From Chryseobacterium vaccae (GTDB taxonomy: Bacteria; Bacteroidota; Bacteroidia; Flavobacteriales; Weeksellaceae): a stretch of DNA of 64,000 bases. Each line of letters opens with the position of its first letter. The first letter of the stretch is position 1. The stretch spans positions 2,542,001 through 2,606,000 of the forward strand of contig NZ_VSWH01000001.1 in the NCBI RefSeq assembly GCF_009602705.1, read 5' to 3'. A model generated the notes under the pieces. It ran no database searches, had not been told where the DNA came from, and worked only from the letters and a program-made list of their open reading frames with translations. Below, piece after piece: positions 37,736-47,850 of this stretch. The translations under genes and the position numbers were made by a program.

Positions 37736-38404
37736 ATGAAAACCAATATCCGGGAATATTACAATAACCTCGCAGATACCTACGATGAAAACCGTTTCGG
37801 GAATTCTTACGGGAACTATATTGACCGGCAGGAGAAGGTATTTTTAAATTCATTTTTCCGTCATACAAAATATTCCAAAATATTGGATCTGGGCTGCGGA
37901 ACGGGCAGGCTTCTTGATTTTGCAACGCACGGCACCGATTTCAGTGAATCCATGCTCAGTATTGCCAAAGAGAAACATCCTGATAAAATAATTTCAGCAG
38001 GAGAAATCTCAAAAATCCCTTTTGACACTTCATTTGACTGTATATTCTGCTTTCATGTGATCATGCATCAGACGAAAGATGAAACCGGGAAATTCCTTGA
38101 TGAATGCAGGAGAAAATTAAATAACAACAGTATTCTGATCTTTGATTATCCTACAAAAGCCAGAAGAAAAACAGTTTCGCCTCAGCAAGACTGGCATGCA
38201 GGCAACAGTTTTACCCCTCCGGAAATTTCACAGTTGGTAAAAGACGACTGGAAAATCAAAAGCACGACAGGCATTTTACTTTTCCCTGTCCATCGGATTC
38301 CAAAAAGCATAAGAAAGTTTTTCCTTCCCATTGATATTCTGCTCTGCCGGACTTTTCTGAAACGATGGGCTTCCTACCATATCACTGTACTTGAAAAAAT
38401 ATGA
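37736..38404 (+). CDS. class I SAM-dependent methyltransferase
   Basis: A 222-residue protein that starts at ATG 37736 (MKTNIREYYNNLADTYDENR); the frame upstream begins at TTG and adds 16 unlikely residues. Motif I is LDLGCGTGRLLDFA, and IFCFHVIMH is motif-II-like. The substrate is unknown. Its stop overlaps the start of vanW by four bases (ATGA), and vanW overlaps the next gene the same way, so three genes are translated together. Confidence 0.85.
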   Translation: MKTNIREYYNNLADTYDENRFGNSYGNYIDRQEKVFLNSFFRHTKYSKILDLGCGTGRLLDFATHGTDFSESMLSIAKEKHPDKIISAGEISKIPFDTSFDCIFCFHVIMHQTKDETGKFLDECRRKLNNNSILIFDYPTKARRKTVSPQQDWHAGNSFTPPEISQLVKDDWKIKSTTGILLFPVHRIPKSIRKFFLPIDILLCRTFLKRWASYHITVLEKI

Positions 38405-39108
38405 AACGGCTGCTAAAAAAAATAATTCCTGATCATTGGAAGCTGCAGATAAAATTACTGCAGCGGTACGTTCATGAACAACGGACCAGGCATCAGTACG
38501 TGAAAGAATACCGGCAGGAAGACATTGGATTCTACAAAAATGAATTCCGACAAAGCATCAAAAAAGGAGAATTTATTGAAAATAAGATTCACAACTTAAA
38601 AGTAGTCAGCGAAAAAATTAATAATCTTGTGATTCGTCCAAACGAAGTATTATCTTTCTGGAAGCTGATTGGAAAACCTACTTCGGAAAATAATTTTAAA
38701 GAAGGACGAAATCTTATCCGGAATAATATTTCTAGCGGAACAGGAGGCGGAATCTGTCAATTTTCCTCTATTCTTTATTATGCAGCCCTTCAATCCGGGT
38801 TAAAAATTGTGGAACGATATCCACATTCGGTTGATATTTATAAGGAACATGAACGTTTTACCCCATTGGGGTCCGATTGTACTGTAGTTTATGGCTATAA
38901 AGACCTTCAGATACAGAACAACTATTCGTTTCCTGTTCAGTTTCGGAGCTTTATCCATGATCACGAACTTCATCTTGTCTTAATTTCCCCGAAAAACATT
39001 CGTTTGAATGAAATCAATTTTCAATATAATGAAACAGGAAAGGGTGTTTGGGTGGAAACTTTTGCAGACAGCAGGTTATTGTTTAAAAATTTTTATATTC
39101 GATTATGA
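38401..39108 (+). CDS. VanW family protein
   Basis: A 235-residue protein with the VanW core: VIRPNEVLSFWKLIGKPT, then SSGTGGGICQFSSILYYAAL and HSVDIYKEHERFTPLGSD. VanW is known as an accessory gene of vancomycin-resistance clusters in Gram-positive bacteria, with unknown function; the core also occurs alone in many other bacteria. There is no van resistance gene here and no signal peptide is clear. The four-base overlaps on both sides show a tight operon with a methyltransferase and an ACP phosphodiesterase. Confidence 0.85.
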   Translation: MKRLLKKIIPDHWKLQIKLLQRYVHEQRTRHQYVKEYRQEDIGFYKNEFRQSIKKGEFIENKIHNLKVVSEKINNLVIRPNEVLSFWKLIGKPTSENNFKEGRNLIRNNISSGTGGGICQFSSILYYAALQSGLKIVERYPHSVDIYKEHERFTPLGSDCTVVYGYKDLQIQNNYSFPVQFRSFIHDHELHLVLISPKNIRLNEINFQYNETGKGVWVETFADSRLLFKNFYIRL

Positions 39109-39701
39109 ATTATTTAGCGCATTCTTTTCTCACCTTTTCAGACGGACAAATTGTAGGACAGTTTCTGGAAGATTTTATCCGGAACAGGGACCGGTTTTCT
39201 TTTCCGAAGGAAATCCAGGACGGTATTACCCTGCACCGGGCAATAGACACTTTCACAGACTCCCACCCTGCCATTCATGAGGCAAAAAAAGCATTTTCTC
39301 CTTTGGTGAGGCTGTATGCCGGAGCTTTTGTAGATGTTGCCATGGATTATTTTGTAGCCAATGATCTTACATTACATTCATTGGAAGGCTGGAAAGCTCA
39401 CTCCTTAAACGTATATAAAGTTCTTCATGAGCATGAGCAATGGCTCCCTGAAAATTTTAAAAAAATGCTGGAAAAGATGGAGGAAGATGACTGGCTTTAT
39501 AATTACCGTGAAGACTGGGGGATTAAATTCAGTATCCGGAACGTTTTGAATAAAGCCCGATATCTGGAAAAAGACATTCCTGTTTTTGAAGCTTTCCTGA
39601 AAAACAAATCTTTTCTTCAGCAATGTTATAACGATTTTTTTCCTGATCTGCTTAATCATACCAAAGAGATCAATACACAGTTTCAAATGGATCATAAATA
39701 A
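39105..39701 (+). CDS. acyl carrier protein phosphodiesterase (AcpH family)
   Basis: A 198-residue protein of the DUF479/AcpH family, which removes the phosphopantetheine arm from holo-ACP. The start MNYLAHSFL and the metal-site residues FLEDFIRN, TLHRAIDTFTDSH and VDVAMDYFVANDL fit the HD-like fold of the family, and WLYNYREDWGI is the usual C-terminal block. It is the last gene of a three-gene overlapping operon and ends at a hairpin. Confidence 0.85.
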   Translation: MNYLAHSFLTFSDGQIVGQFLEDFIRNRDRFSFPKEIQDGITLHRAIDTFTDSHPAIHEAKKAFSPLVRLYAGAFVDVAMDYFVANDLTLHSLEGWKAHSLNVYKVLHEHEQWLPENFKKMLEKMEEDDWLYNYREDWGIKFSIRNVLNKARYLEKDIPVFEAFLKNKSFLQQCYNDFFPDLLNHTKEINTQFQMDHK

Positions 39702-40085
39702 AAAAACACCTACCTGCAAGTAAGTGTTTTAAATGATTGTGTTTATTAGAATCTTCGACCTTAAATCCGGTAAAACGGGAACTTTTTTACCTTATTTAAC
39801 TCTTCGAACTAAATTTTTTCTTAATCTGTGGTTTTATTTTGCGTTTGATGTTTTTTATTTTGTCTCAACCACCTTTTACAGGTCTATGAACCTCATCCAT
39901 AAGTTTTTATCCCTACTTAATCTAAGCGGTTTATGTTATTAAAAAAATCGCAGTAAAGAATGTTTTTTTTACAGCACTCTTCTGTTTTCCTTACTCCTTC
40001 TCACCCCGTTGTTTTTTTATTAGTCAATTATCATTTTTCAGATTGTATGACCTCAAGAAACAAGATTCAGAAATCTCCAACTAGG
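39697..40085 (-). ncRNA. putative noncoding RNA of about 390 nt
   Basis: A near-ideal Bacteroidota promoter (40092-40122) points into this stretch on the minus strand, and an intrinsic terminator whose T-run reads only well on the minus strand (39703-39730) ends it. No ORF longer than about a dozen codons lies on the minus strand; the best is MDEVHRPVKGG. The plus strand has a 69-codon frame that I take as chance. Inside, AGGT-ACCT-AGGT segments near 39868-39890 could pair in two ways. I compared it by eye with tmRNA, RNase P RNA, 6S and SRP RNA and saw none of their signatures. The rest of the 636-bp gap (40123-40337) is AT-rich with nothing I can name. Confidence 0.5.
39703..39730 (-). terminator. 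terminator of the putative RNA, shared with the AcpH gene
   Basis: AAAACAC (39703-39709) and GTGTTTT (39724-39730) form the outer stem. On the minus strand the stem runs into seven Ts then ATTT, so it suits that strand; on the plus strand only four Ts follow. Confidence 0.75.
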
Positions 40086-40091
40086 CATAAA

Positions 40092-40122
40092 CAAATATAG
40101 CTTTTTTTAAACAAAAAACAAA
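40092..40122 (-). promoter_or_regulatory. consensus Bacteroidota promoter for the putative RNA
   Basis: On the minus strand TTTG (40119-40122), exactly 19 bases, then TATATTTG (40092-40099): both boxes match the Bacteroidota consensus without mismatch, the best promoter in the window. A start near 40085 is expected. Confidence 0.7.
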
Positions 40123-40337
40123 TATTATATAAATTAATAAATCAAAAACAATTTATAACATATAATTAATCAACAAAATGCATGAAAAAATACAAATAAT
40201 TCAATAATTCATTTTCGAAAATAAAATCCATTTAAAATTATTAATCAATATTTAGTGATTTAATATTTCATTAATAACTCAAAAAGACATAAAATACCTG
40301 AAGAAGACCTTTACAGAAATAAAAAATTAACATCTGA

Positions 40338-40850
40338 TTAAAACTGGCGGTAGAGATAACGGTTAGGATACGTTAGTTTTTCACTCTCTCTTTTCCCTTG
40401 TATGATGATGTGTACAATATTGATCTGATCATCAAATAAATTATAAAGAAAACTTACCGCAGCTTCTACTTTTTTGGGAACGGTGACTGTTTCAGACTCC
40501 ATATAAACGTTTACGGATTCACTGTCTTCTTCATAGCCAACATAATTTATTTTCAGAAATTTCCCGTCTCCTTTTAATTTGAAATACTCTGCGCAATATT
40601 TCTGCAAGGCTTCATTGAGTTTTGTTTTATATTTTTCATCATTAAAATGGAAAGCGCCTCCATATTTTTTGCTGAGTCCGTTTTCCAGGTCATCCAGAAA
40701 AAACCGTCCTGTAATCTCAAAAGTCTTTGATTTTACATTATAATTGATCTCAACTGAACCCACGTGATAAGGATGCTTCGCTTTTGTAAAAGAAAACAGG
40801 AATACAACAGGAAGCACAAACAGCCACAAAATCTTCATAAATCCGGACAT
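40338..40850 (-). CDS. DUF6702 family secreted protein
   Basis: A 170-residue protein with an N-terminal signal (FMKILWLFVLPVVFLFSFTKA), then HPYHVGSVEINYN, which is typical of DUF6702, and YNLFDDQINIVHI near the end. Translation may start at ATG 40850 or, with a more usual signal peptide, at ATG 40838. The function is unknown. It is divergent from the HupE/UreJ and M1 peptidase genes, and these three families often stand together in flavobacteria as I recall. Confidence 0.8.
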   Translation of the reverse strand: MSGFMKILWLFVLPVVFLFSFTKAKHPYHVGSVEINYNVKSKTFEITGRFFLDDLENGLSKKYGGAFHFNDEKYKTKLNEALQKYCAEYFKLKGDGKFLKINYVGYEEDSESVNVYMESETVTVPKKVEAAVSFLYNLFDDQINIVHIIIQGKRESEKLTYPNRYLYRQF

Positions 40851-40905
40851 TTAAAATTTGTTCCGAAATTAATCATTATTTTCGTACGCATTATATTTTT
40901 ACGTT

Positions 40906-41487
40906 ATGATGCAGGATTTTCTATTCTATTTAAACCTTGGCTGGGAGCATATCATTTCATTGGATGCTCTGGATCACCAGTTATTTGTTCTGGCTTTGAT
41001 TGCCGTATATTCCTATAGTGACTGGAAAAAAATTCTGATCCTTGTGACTGCATTTACAGTCGGACATTCCATTACCCTTGCTTTAAGCATTCTGGATGTC
41101 TTCAGATTTCCTTCTGCATGGGTAGAATTCCTGATCCCGCTCACGATTGTCCTTACTTCCCTGGATAATATCATCATGAAAAACCAGAAACAGACCCTGA
41201 TGCGGGCTAATTATTATCTTGCTTTGATCTTCGGGCTTGTTCACGGTATGGGATTCGCCAACACAGCAAGAGTAATGATTGCCAAAAGCCAGAGCATTGC
41301 GGTTCCTTTATTAGGTTTTAATATTGGTCTGGAACTGGGACAGATTGTTATTGTGGCTGCAATTCTGGTTGTTCTTTTTATGCTTCTCCATATTTTTAAG
41401 GTCAATAAAAAAGACTGGATTCTTTTTGTATCCTCCGGAGTATTTGCGCTCTCATTGAAGATGACTTTAGAAAGAATTCCTTTTTAA
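40906..41487 (+). CDS. HupE/UreJ family membrane protein
   Basis: A 193-residue protein with about six helices. GWEHIISLDALDHQLFVLAL, FTVGHSITLALS and FGLVHGMGFAN, with His-rich sites, are the family marks. HupE and UreJ carry nickel or act with nickel enzymes, but this form is found without hydrogenase or urease genes and its cargo is unknown. It starts 55 bp from the divergent DUF6702 gene; the two share the promoter region. Confidence 0.85.
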   Translation: MMQDFLFYLNLGWEHIISLDALDHQLFVLALIAVYSYSDWKKILILVTAFTVGHSITLALSILDVFRFPSAWVEFLIPLTIVLTSLDNIIMKNQKQTLMRANYYLALIFGLVHGMGFANTARVMIAKSQSIAVPLLGFNIGLELGQIVIVAAILVVLFMLLHIFKVNKKDWILFVSSGVFALSLKMTLERIPF

Positions 41488-41514
41488 GCTTTCAATTTCT
41501 CATTTAAATATTAT

Positions 41515-41522
41515 TATCTTTG
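41515..41522 (+). promoter_or_regulatory. promoter -7 box of the M1 peptidase gene
   Basis: TATCTTTG, an exact TAnnTTTG box, lies 23 bases before the ATG at 41546. No good -33 is seen. It implies that the peptidase can be transcribed apart from the HupE-type gene. Confidence 0.55.
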
Positions 41523-41545
41523 ATCATCCTTAAATCATTTCGGTC

Positions 41546-43930
41546 ATGAAGCTAAAAGCAGCCGTCCTTTCATTTGCTGTATTTACGTATACAGGAATCA
41601 CCGCACAGAATATCCTAAATAATCCGGGAAGCAACCATGGAAATAAGTTTGAGCAGCTGGGAACTATTCTTCCTACGCCTAATATTTACAGAACTGCCTC
41701 GGGAGCACCGGGTCATGGATACTGGCAGAACAGGGCAGATTATAATATCACGGCTTACCTTGATGAGGATAAAAGAAACCTGAAAGGATCTGAAACAATT
41801 ACCTATTACAACAATTCTCCGGATGATCTGGACTATCTTTGGCTTCAGCTGGACGAAAATGAACAGTCTACAGTAAAAAATGCAGGTTACCCAACCTCCT
41901 CTACCCTTCCTTCATCAATGAATGACAACCAGTTGAAAGTAACCGAACTTCCGGAAAAAGACAACGGTTATGGTGTTAATATTGAAAAAATAACAGACGC
42001 TTCCGGAAGCCCGTTGAAATATACAGTCAACAAAACGATGATGCGTATTGATCTTCCGAAGGTTTTAAAGAAGGGTGAAAAAATTGTCTTCAAAATAGAC
42101 TGGAACTACAATATCCCGAACCGTATCCAGATGGGTGGCCGTGGAGGCTATGAAAACTTTAAGGAAGACGGCAATGATCTTTATACCATGACCCAATGGT
42201 ACCCAAGAATGTGTGTTTACAGTGATTTCCAGGGCTGGCAAAACCACCAGTTTACGGGAAGAGGTGAATTTGCTTTGGTATTCGGAAATTTTAAAGTTTC
42301 AATGAATGTTCCGGCCGATCATATTGTTGGCGGAACCGGAGAATGTAAGAATTACGAGCAGGTACTGACTTCCGACCAGATGTCCAGATACCGCAAAGCT
42401 GAAAATGCTGCAGAACCGATTGAAATTGTAACGCTGGAAGATGCTAAAAAAGCAGAGAAAAATCATTCAAAGCAAAGAAAAACCTGGGTATTTGAAGCTA
42501 ACGATGTGAGAGATTTTGCCTGGACTTCTTCAAGAAAATTTGTCTGGGACGGAATGAGAGTAACCATTCCTGAAAACAATAATAAAGTAATGGCGATGAG
42601 TTTTTATCCGAAAGAAGCCTATGGTCTGTACAGAAAATTCTCTACCAAAGCGGTTGCCCATACGATTAAAACCTATTCAGAATTTACCATTCCTTACCCC
42701 TACCCTGTTGCGCAGTCTGTAGAAGCGGCCAACGGAATGGAATATCCGATGATCTGTTTCAACTTCGGGAGAACGGAAAAAGACGGAACATATTCTGAGG
42801 GTACTAAAAACGGAATGATCGGGGTAATCATTCACGAGGTTGGTCATAATTTTTTTCCAATGATCATCAATTCCGATGAAAGACAATGGAGCTGGATGGA
42901 TGAAGGACTGAATACGTTTACCGAATATCTTACGGAAGAAAAATGGGATAATAAATTCCCGTCAAAAAGAGGACCAGCCTGGACGATCGTGGATTATATG
43001 AAGCTTCCAAAGAACCAGCTGGAGCCTATCATGAGCAACTCTGAAAATATTATTCAGTTTGGGCCGAATGCCTATTCAAAACCTGCTACAGGACTTAATA
43101 TTCTTCGTGAAACAATCATGGGAAGAGAGTTATTTGACAAAGCTTTTAAAACATATGCCAAAAGATGGGCCTTCAAACATCCTGAACCTGCCGATTTCTT
43201 CCGTACCATGGAAGATGCCAGCGGTGAAGACCTTGACTGGTTCTGGAGAGGATGGTTCTACGGAACAGATCCTGTAGATATTGCTATTGATAAAGTAACG
43301 ATGGCTGCACCAGATCTGAATACCCCTCCGAAAGAGGCCAAAGAAACAAAATATAAAGTAGAAAAACCTCTGCAGAATGAGTTTGAAGATATTTCAAAGA
43401 TCAGAAACAGGGAAGATAAAAATATTTCATTCTATGTAGATAAAGATAAGGAAGCACAGGATTTCTATTATCGATATGACAGAGGCCAGGAAAAAGTAAA
43501 TCAGGACAAAGAATATACCACCAAAACTGAAGCAACTCCTGCCCTGGATACAAAAGATAAAGAGAGGTTTAAAAATATGACCGGATACCAGATTGATTTC
43601 GTTAATAAAGGCGGACTGGTAATGCCAATCATCCTTGAATTTACGTTTGAAGACGGTACTAAAGCCTATGACAAATCATCTGCCCAGATCTGGAGACATA
43701 ATGAACAGAAGGTTTCGAAGACGTATTATTTCGACAAAAAAGTAAAATCAATCCAGCTTGATCCTATGAGAGAAACTGCTGATATTGACACTTCCAATAA
43801 TTTCTGGAGCAGCAATGGTACAGACAGTCAGGTTTCGAAATTCCAGTTATTCAAACAGAAGCAGGACGGCCCTGTAAGAGGTGGCTCAAACGGCAAAACC
43901 AACCCAATGCAGGCCGCCGGAAAAAGTTAA
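41546..43930 (+). CDS. M1 family metallopeptidase, secreted
   Basis: A 794-residue protein with a signal peptide (MKLKAAVLSFAVFTYTGITAQ). The zinc site is HEVGH at 430-434 with the third ligand Glu453 (SWMDEG), as in M1 aminopeptidases. The N-terminal beta-sandwich spans about 70-300, the catalytic domain 310-560, and the tail from about 590 is charged and unlike classic M1 enzymes. The GAMEN motif appears as ANGMEYP before the zinc site. It probably cuts peptides in the periplasm or at the surface. Confidence 0.93.
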   Translation: MKLKAAVLSFAVFTYTGITAQNILNNPGSNHGNKFEQLGTILPTPNIYRTASGAPGHGYWQNRADYNITAYLDEDKRNLKGSETITYYNNSPDDLDYLWLQLDENEQSTVKNAGYPTSSTLPSSMNDNQLKVTELPEKDNGYGVNIEKITDASGSPLKYTVNKTMMRIDLPKVLKKGEKIVFKIDWNYNIPNRIQMGGRGGYENFKEDGNDLYTMTQWYPRMCVYSDFQGWQNHQFTGRGEFALVFGNFKVSMNVPADHIVGGTGECKNYEQVLTSDQMSRYRKAENAAEPIEIVTLEDAKKAEKNHSKQRKTWVFEANDVRDFAWTSSRKFVWDGMRVTIPENNNKVMAMSFYPKEAYGLYRKFSTKAVAHTIKTYSEFTIPYPYPVAQSVEAANGMEYPMICFNFGRTEKDGTYSEGTKNGMIGVIIHEVGHNFFPMIINSDERQWSWMDEGLNTFTEYLTEEKWDNKFPSKRGPAWTIVDYMKLPKNQLEPIMSNSENIIQFGPNAYSKPATGLNILRETIMGRELFDKAFKTYAKRWAFKHPEPADFFRTMEDASGEDLDWFWRGWFYGTDPVDIAIDKVTMAAPDLNTPPKEAKETKYKVEKPLQNEFEDISKIRNREDKNISFYVDKDKEAQDFYYRYDRGQEKVNQDKEYTTKTEATPALDTKDKERFKNMTGYQIDFVNKGGLVMPIILEFTFEDGTKAYDKSSAQIWRHNEQKVSKTYYFDKKVKSIQLDPMRETADIDTSNNFWSSNGTDSQVSKFQLFKQKQDGPVRGGSNGKTNPMQAAGKS

Positions 43931-43987
43931 CAGCCAGCACTTTGTAACTTTTACAATACCTAGCACTACTTATTGATTAAAAAAATT

Positions 43988-44707
43988 ATGAAAAATTTTC
44001 TTTTCCTTTTAATCATAAGCAGTGCTAATTTATTTTCTCAAAGCCTGCTTACTCCTAAACAAAACAAGATAGATCCGAAACTGATCAAAGATGAAGTTTC
44101 AGAATTTTCATGGTATGCTGAAAATGCCGGAAATAAAATGGAGATCGGGAGTATCATTAATGAATTAAAAAAAATCAACAAAACAGATCTGCTCATTAAA
44201 ACTACTGTTAAAATGAAGCAGATGAATGGAAGCTGGATAGATTCCACGATCGTAAAAACAGCGGATTTTCAACCGGTTTATCATTCCTCTTATAATCCGA
44301 TGAGAGATATGGTACTTCAATCCGGGAAAAACAAAATCACCGGATATTACCTCGACAAAAAAACACAACAGAAAGAAACTATTGATATGCCGGGGGAAAA
44401 TTATTTCGACAGCAGCAGCTATCCTTCTCTTCTCCGGTATCTGCCGCTTAAAGAAAACTACACCGCGGAACTTTCTATTTTTGATTATAACCCGGCTGCC
44501 AAAAAAGGAATCATAAAAGCGTACATATCAGGAGTACAAAAAACCGATCTCAACGGAAAGAAAGTCTGGGCTGTAAAAACAACGGATGATATTAGTGATA
44601 AAACATCAACCGTCACTTATTACATAGATCCCGAAACAAGAAAAGTCCTGAAGCAGGAAATAGATATGGGCGGAAGAAAAATGATGATGGAACCTATTCA
44701 GCGATAA
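43988..44707 (+). CDS. secreted protein of DUF3108 type, unknown function
   Basis: A 239-residue protein that starts at ATG 43988 (MKNFLFLLIISSANLFSQ, a signal peptide); a TTG at 43973 would add five residues. The mature part is beta-rich with an end block TYYIDPETRKVLKQEIDMGGRKM that resembles DUF3108/outer-membrane lipoprotein-sorting-like proteins. It lies 57 bp after the M1 peptidase gene, perhaps in one transcript. I am unsure about the family. Confidence 0.68.
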   Translation: MKNFLFLLIISSANLFSQSLLTPKQNKIDPKLIKDEVSEFSWYAENAGNKMEIGSIINELKKINKTDLLIKTTVKMKQMNGSWIDSTIVKTADFQPVYHSSYNPMRDMVLQSGKNKITGYYLDKKTQQKETIDMPGENYFDSSSYPSLLRYLPLKENYTAELSIFDYNPAAKKGIIKAYISGVQKTDLNGKKVWAVKTTDDISDKTSTVTYYIDPETRKVLKQEIDMGGRKMMMEPIQR

Positions 44708-44786
44708 TGATTTTCCAGAAATCCAGCAGATACCAATCACCTGAACGGGGCTACATACTGTACACGGCATGCAGGGCAAAAAGCTT

Positions 44787-44794
44787 TACCTTTG
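44787..44794 (+). promoter_or_regulatory. promoter -7 box of the double-glycine peptide gene
   Basis: TACCTTTG matches TAnnTTTG exactly, 80 bases before the peptide start. A start near 44801 would leave a leader of about 73 bases. Confidence 0.45.
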
Positions 44795-44873
44795 GAATAC
44801 TTCATAACACCAAATGTCAAAGCTCCTGATTGACTTTAAATGTTCAGGAATACAGAACAATAAAATATATGGT

Positions 44874-45005
44874 ATGAAAAATCTAAAATCATTAAGCAAA
44901 GAAGCCCAAAAATCTATTCATGGCGGCGGAAGAATTGTCTGCTGCGATTACAACAATCAGGGAAAATGTATCTTATGGATCGGGCCGGGACAGTATTGTC
45001 CTTAA
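44874..45005 (+). CDS. bacteriocin-like peptide with double-glycine leader
   Basis: A 43-residue peptide that starts at ATG 44874; the longer frame from 44814 adds an unrelated segment. The leader MKNLKSLSKEAQKSIHGG ends in Gly-Gly, the cut site for peptidase-C39 exporters, and fits the flavobacterial pattern MKNLKxLSxxxxKxIxGG. The core of about 24 residues holds four Cys (two adjacent in VCCDY, then GKCILW and QYCP), enough for two disulfide bonds. No exporter or modifying enzyme is near. A terminator follows. Bioactivity is not shown. Confidence 0.72.
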   Translation: MKNLKSLSKEAQKSIHGGGRIVCCDYNNQGKCILWIGPGQYCP

Positions 45006-45033
45006 TCTAAGGAATCATTCAATGTAAAACATC

Positions 45034-45052
45034 AGCCGGAAATTTTCCGGCT
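45034..45052 (+). terminator. terminator of the peptide gene
   Basis: AGCCGGA (45034-45040) and TCCGGCT (45046-45052) form a stem and run into TTTTATTTTT. Confidence 0.85.
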
Positions 45053-45172
45053 TTTTATTTTTCTGCCAAATTTTCACACTGAGGAATAAAACTCTGCCAT
45101 TTCATCCACCCCCTGCCTGTGGCATACATTTAGAGAATTACTAGAGAGAAATAATTAAAAAATAAATATATT

Positions 45173-45451
45173 ATGTCAGTAAACTTTAAACCATTGGCAG
45201 ACAGAGTTCTTATCGAGCCGATTGCTGCAGAAACTAAAACAGCTTCAGGTATTATTATTCCGGACACTGCGAAAGAAAAACCGCAAGAAGGTACTGTAGT
45301 GGCAGTAGGTCCTGGTAAAAAAGATGAGCCTACAACTGTTCAGGTAGGTGACAAAGTTCTTTATGGAAAATATTCAGGTTCTGAATTAAAGCTAGACGGG
45401 AAGGATTATTTAATTGTAAGAGAGGCTGATCTACTAGGAATTATTGGATAA
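45173..45451 (+). CDS. groES: co-chaperonin GroES
   Basis: A 92-residue lid protein for the GroEL ring. [20 protein letters not shown] starts it, the mobile loop is [13 protein letters not shown], and [14 protein letters not shown] is the usual core. A -7-like box, TACATTTA, is near 45124. No CIRCE element is seen upstream. In most bacteria groEL follows directly, but here another gene and its flanks (448 bp) come between. Confidence 0.97.
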   Translation: MSVNFKPLADRVLIEPIAAETKTASGIIIPDTAKEKPQEGTVVAVGPGKKDEPTTVQVGDKVLYGKYSGSELKLDGKDYLIVREADLLGIIG

Positions 45452-45458
45452 GATACAG

Positions 45459-45880
45459 TAGGCATTAGGCTATAAGCAATAGGCAATGAGAGACTACAAA
45501 AAATATGATATCTGGAAAATTGCTCATGAGTTGGTAAAAGAAATTTATACTACTTCTGAAAACTTTCCAAAATCTGAACTTTTTGGTCTTACGTCTCAAA
45601 TAAGAAGAGCATCCGTCTCTATCCCAACAAATATTGCCGAAGGTTGTGGAAGATCTACAGATAAAGAATTTGCAAGATTTTTAGAAATAAGTATTGGTTC
45701 TACAAACGAAACAGAATATTTACTTCTTCTCTCTTGTGATCTGGGTTTTACAACCGAAGAAAAATTATTAAGCCTTAATCCTAAACTGAATTTAATCAGA
45801 CAAAAACTTATACAACTTAGAAAAAAATTATTAAATAATAATTAACAGCTTCAAGGCAAAAGCTTATTGCTTACTGCCTA
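45459..45880 (+). repeat. IVS-like insert with imperfect inverted flanks
   Basis: The flanks of the four-helix-bundle gene are imperfect inverted copies: TAGGCATTA...TAAGCAATA (45459-45481) and TATTGCTTACTGCCTA (45865-45880), both inside larger AGGC/AAGC-rich stretches. The insert lies within the groES-groEL gap. The layout resembles the intervening sequences of 23S rRNA genes, which carry the same protein family between inverted ends. Confidence 0.55.
45486..45845 (+). CDS. four-helix-bundle protein (23S rRNA intervening-sequence family)
   Basis: A 119-residue protein with the family pattern DIWKIAHELVKEIY, FPKSELFGLTSQIRRASVSI and NIAEGCGRSTDKEFARFLEI. This family was first found in intervening sequences of 23S rRNA genes and folds as a helical bundle that forms a pentamer in known members; its role is unknown. 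It lies between groES and groEL on the same strand, with no terminator of its own, so it should be transcribed with them. Confidence 0.9.
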   Translation: MRDYKKYDIWKIAHELVKEIYTTSENFPKSELFGLTSQIRRASVSIPTNIAEGCGRSTDKEFARFLEISIGSTNETEYLLLLSCDLGFTTEEKLLSLNPKLNLIRQKLIQLRKKLLNNN

Positions 45881-45881
45881 A

Positions 45882-47525
<1,644 letters not shown>

Positions 47526-47554
47526 CAGCGTGTCGCTGAGACAATTTAATATAT

Positions 47555-47585
47555 AAACCGTTCTGCTTTTGTGGAGCGGTTTTTT
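47555..47585 (+). terminator. groEL terminator
   Basis: AAACCGTTC (47555-47563) pairs with GAGCGGTTT (47574-47582) with one G-U, followed by a T-run. A small hairpin CAGCGTGTCGCTG (47526-47538) stands before it. From here the base composition becomes much more AT-rich. Confidence 0.85.
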
Positions 47586-47718
47586 GGCTTTATGGTTTCC
47601 CGTAAGAAATCAATTTTGAAATAGTATAATTTTATCTAATAATATAGTTTTATAAATAATATTAATTAGCTATTTTTATTGACATTTTAATAAATTAATA
47701 CTAAAAAATTCATAACCA

Positions 47719-47790
47719 ATGAAAGTATACATGGATATTGCAAAGCACAAGATTCCTTTTTTGAAAGGCAACAACAATATTTTAATCTGA
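47719..47790 (+). pseudogene. short remnant, perhaps of a pdxB-like gene start
   Basis: A 23-codon frame (MKVYMDIAKHKIPFLKGN and a few more residues) in the gap 47586-47850. By memory, IPFxKG near the start is like the N-terminus of 4-phosphoerythronate dehydrogenase, but the match is short and the frame ends at once. It could be chance. The rest of the gap is AT-rich; TACCTTTT near 47799 is a weak -7 box for the next gene. Confidence 0.25.
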
Positions 47791-47850
47791 CTTACGAATT
47801 TTCTAATACCTTTTCTTTAACAAAATTACAACAAACGAAAATTACAATAA

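Noticed and set aside
38401..39108. Vancomycin resistance cluster
   Set aside because: Only the VanW core is present; no ligase, dehydrogenase or dipeptidase gene is near.
39733..39942. Plus-strand ORF of 69 codons after the AcpH gene
   Set aside because: Its composition is that of AT-rich noncoding DNA, it has no promoter, and it lies opposite the putative minus-strand RNA.
39697..40085. tmRNA, RNase P RNA, 6S RNA or SRP RNA
   Set aside because: No tRNA-like ends with CCA, no GAGGAAAGUCC block, and the two ends of the transcript do not pair. It stays unnamed.
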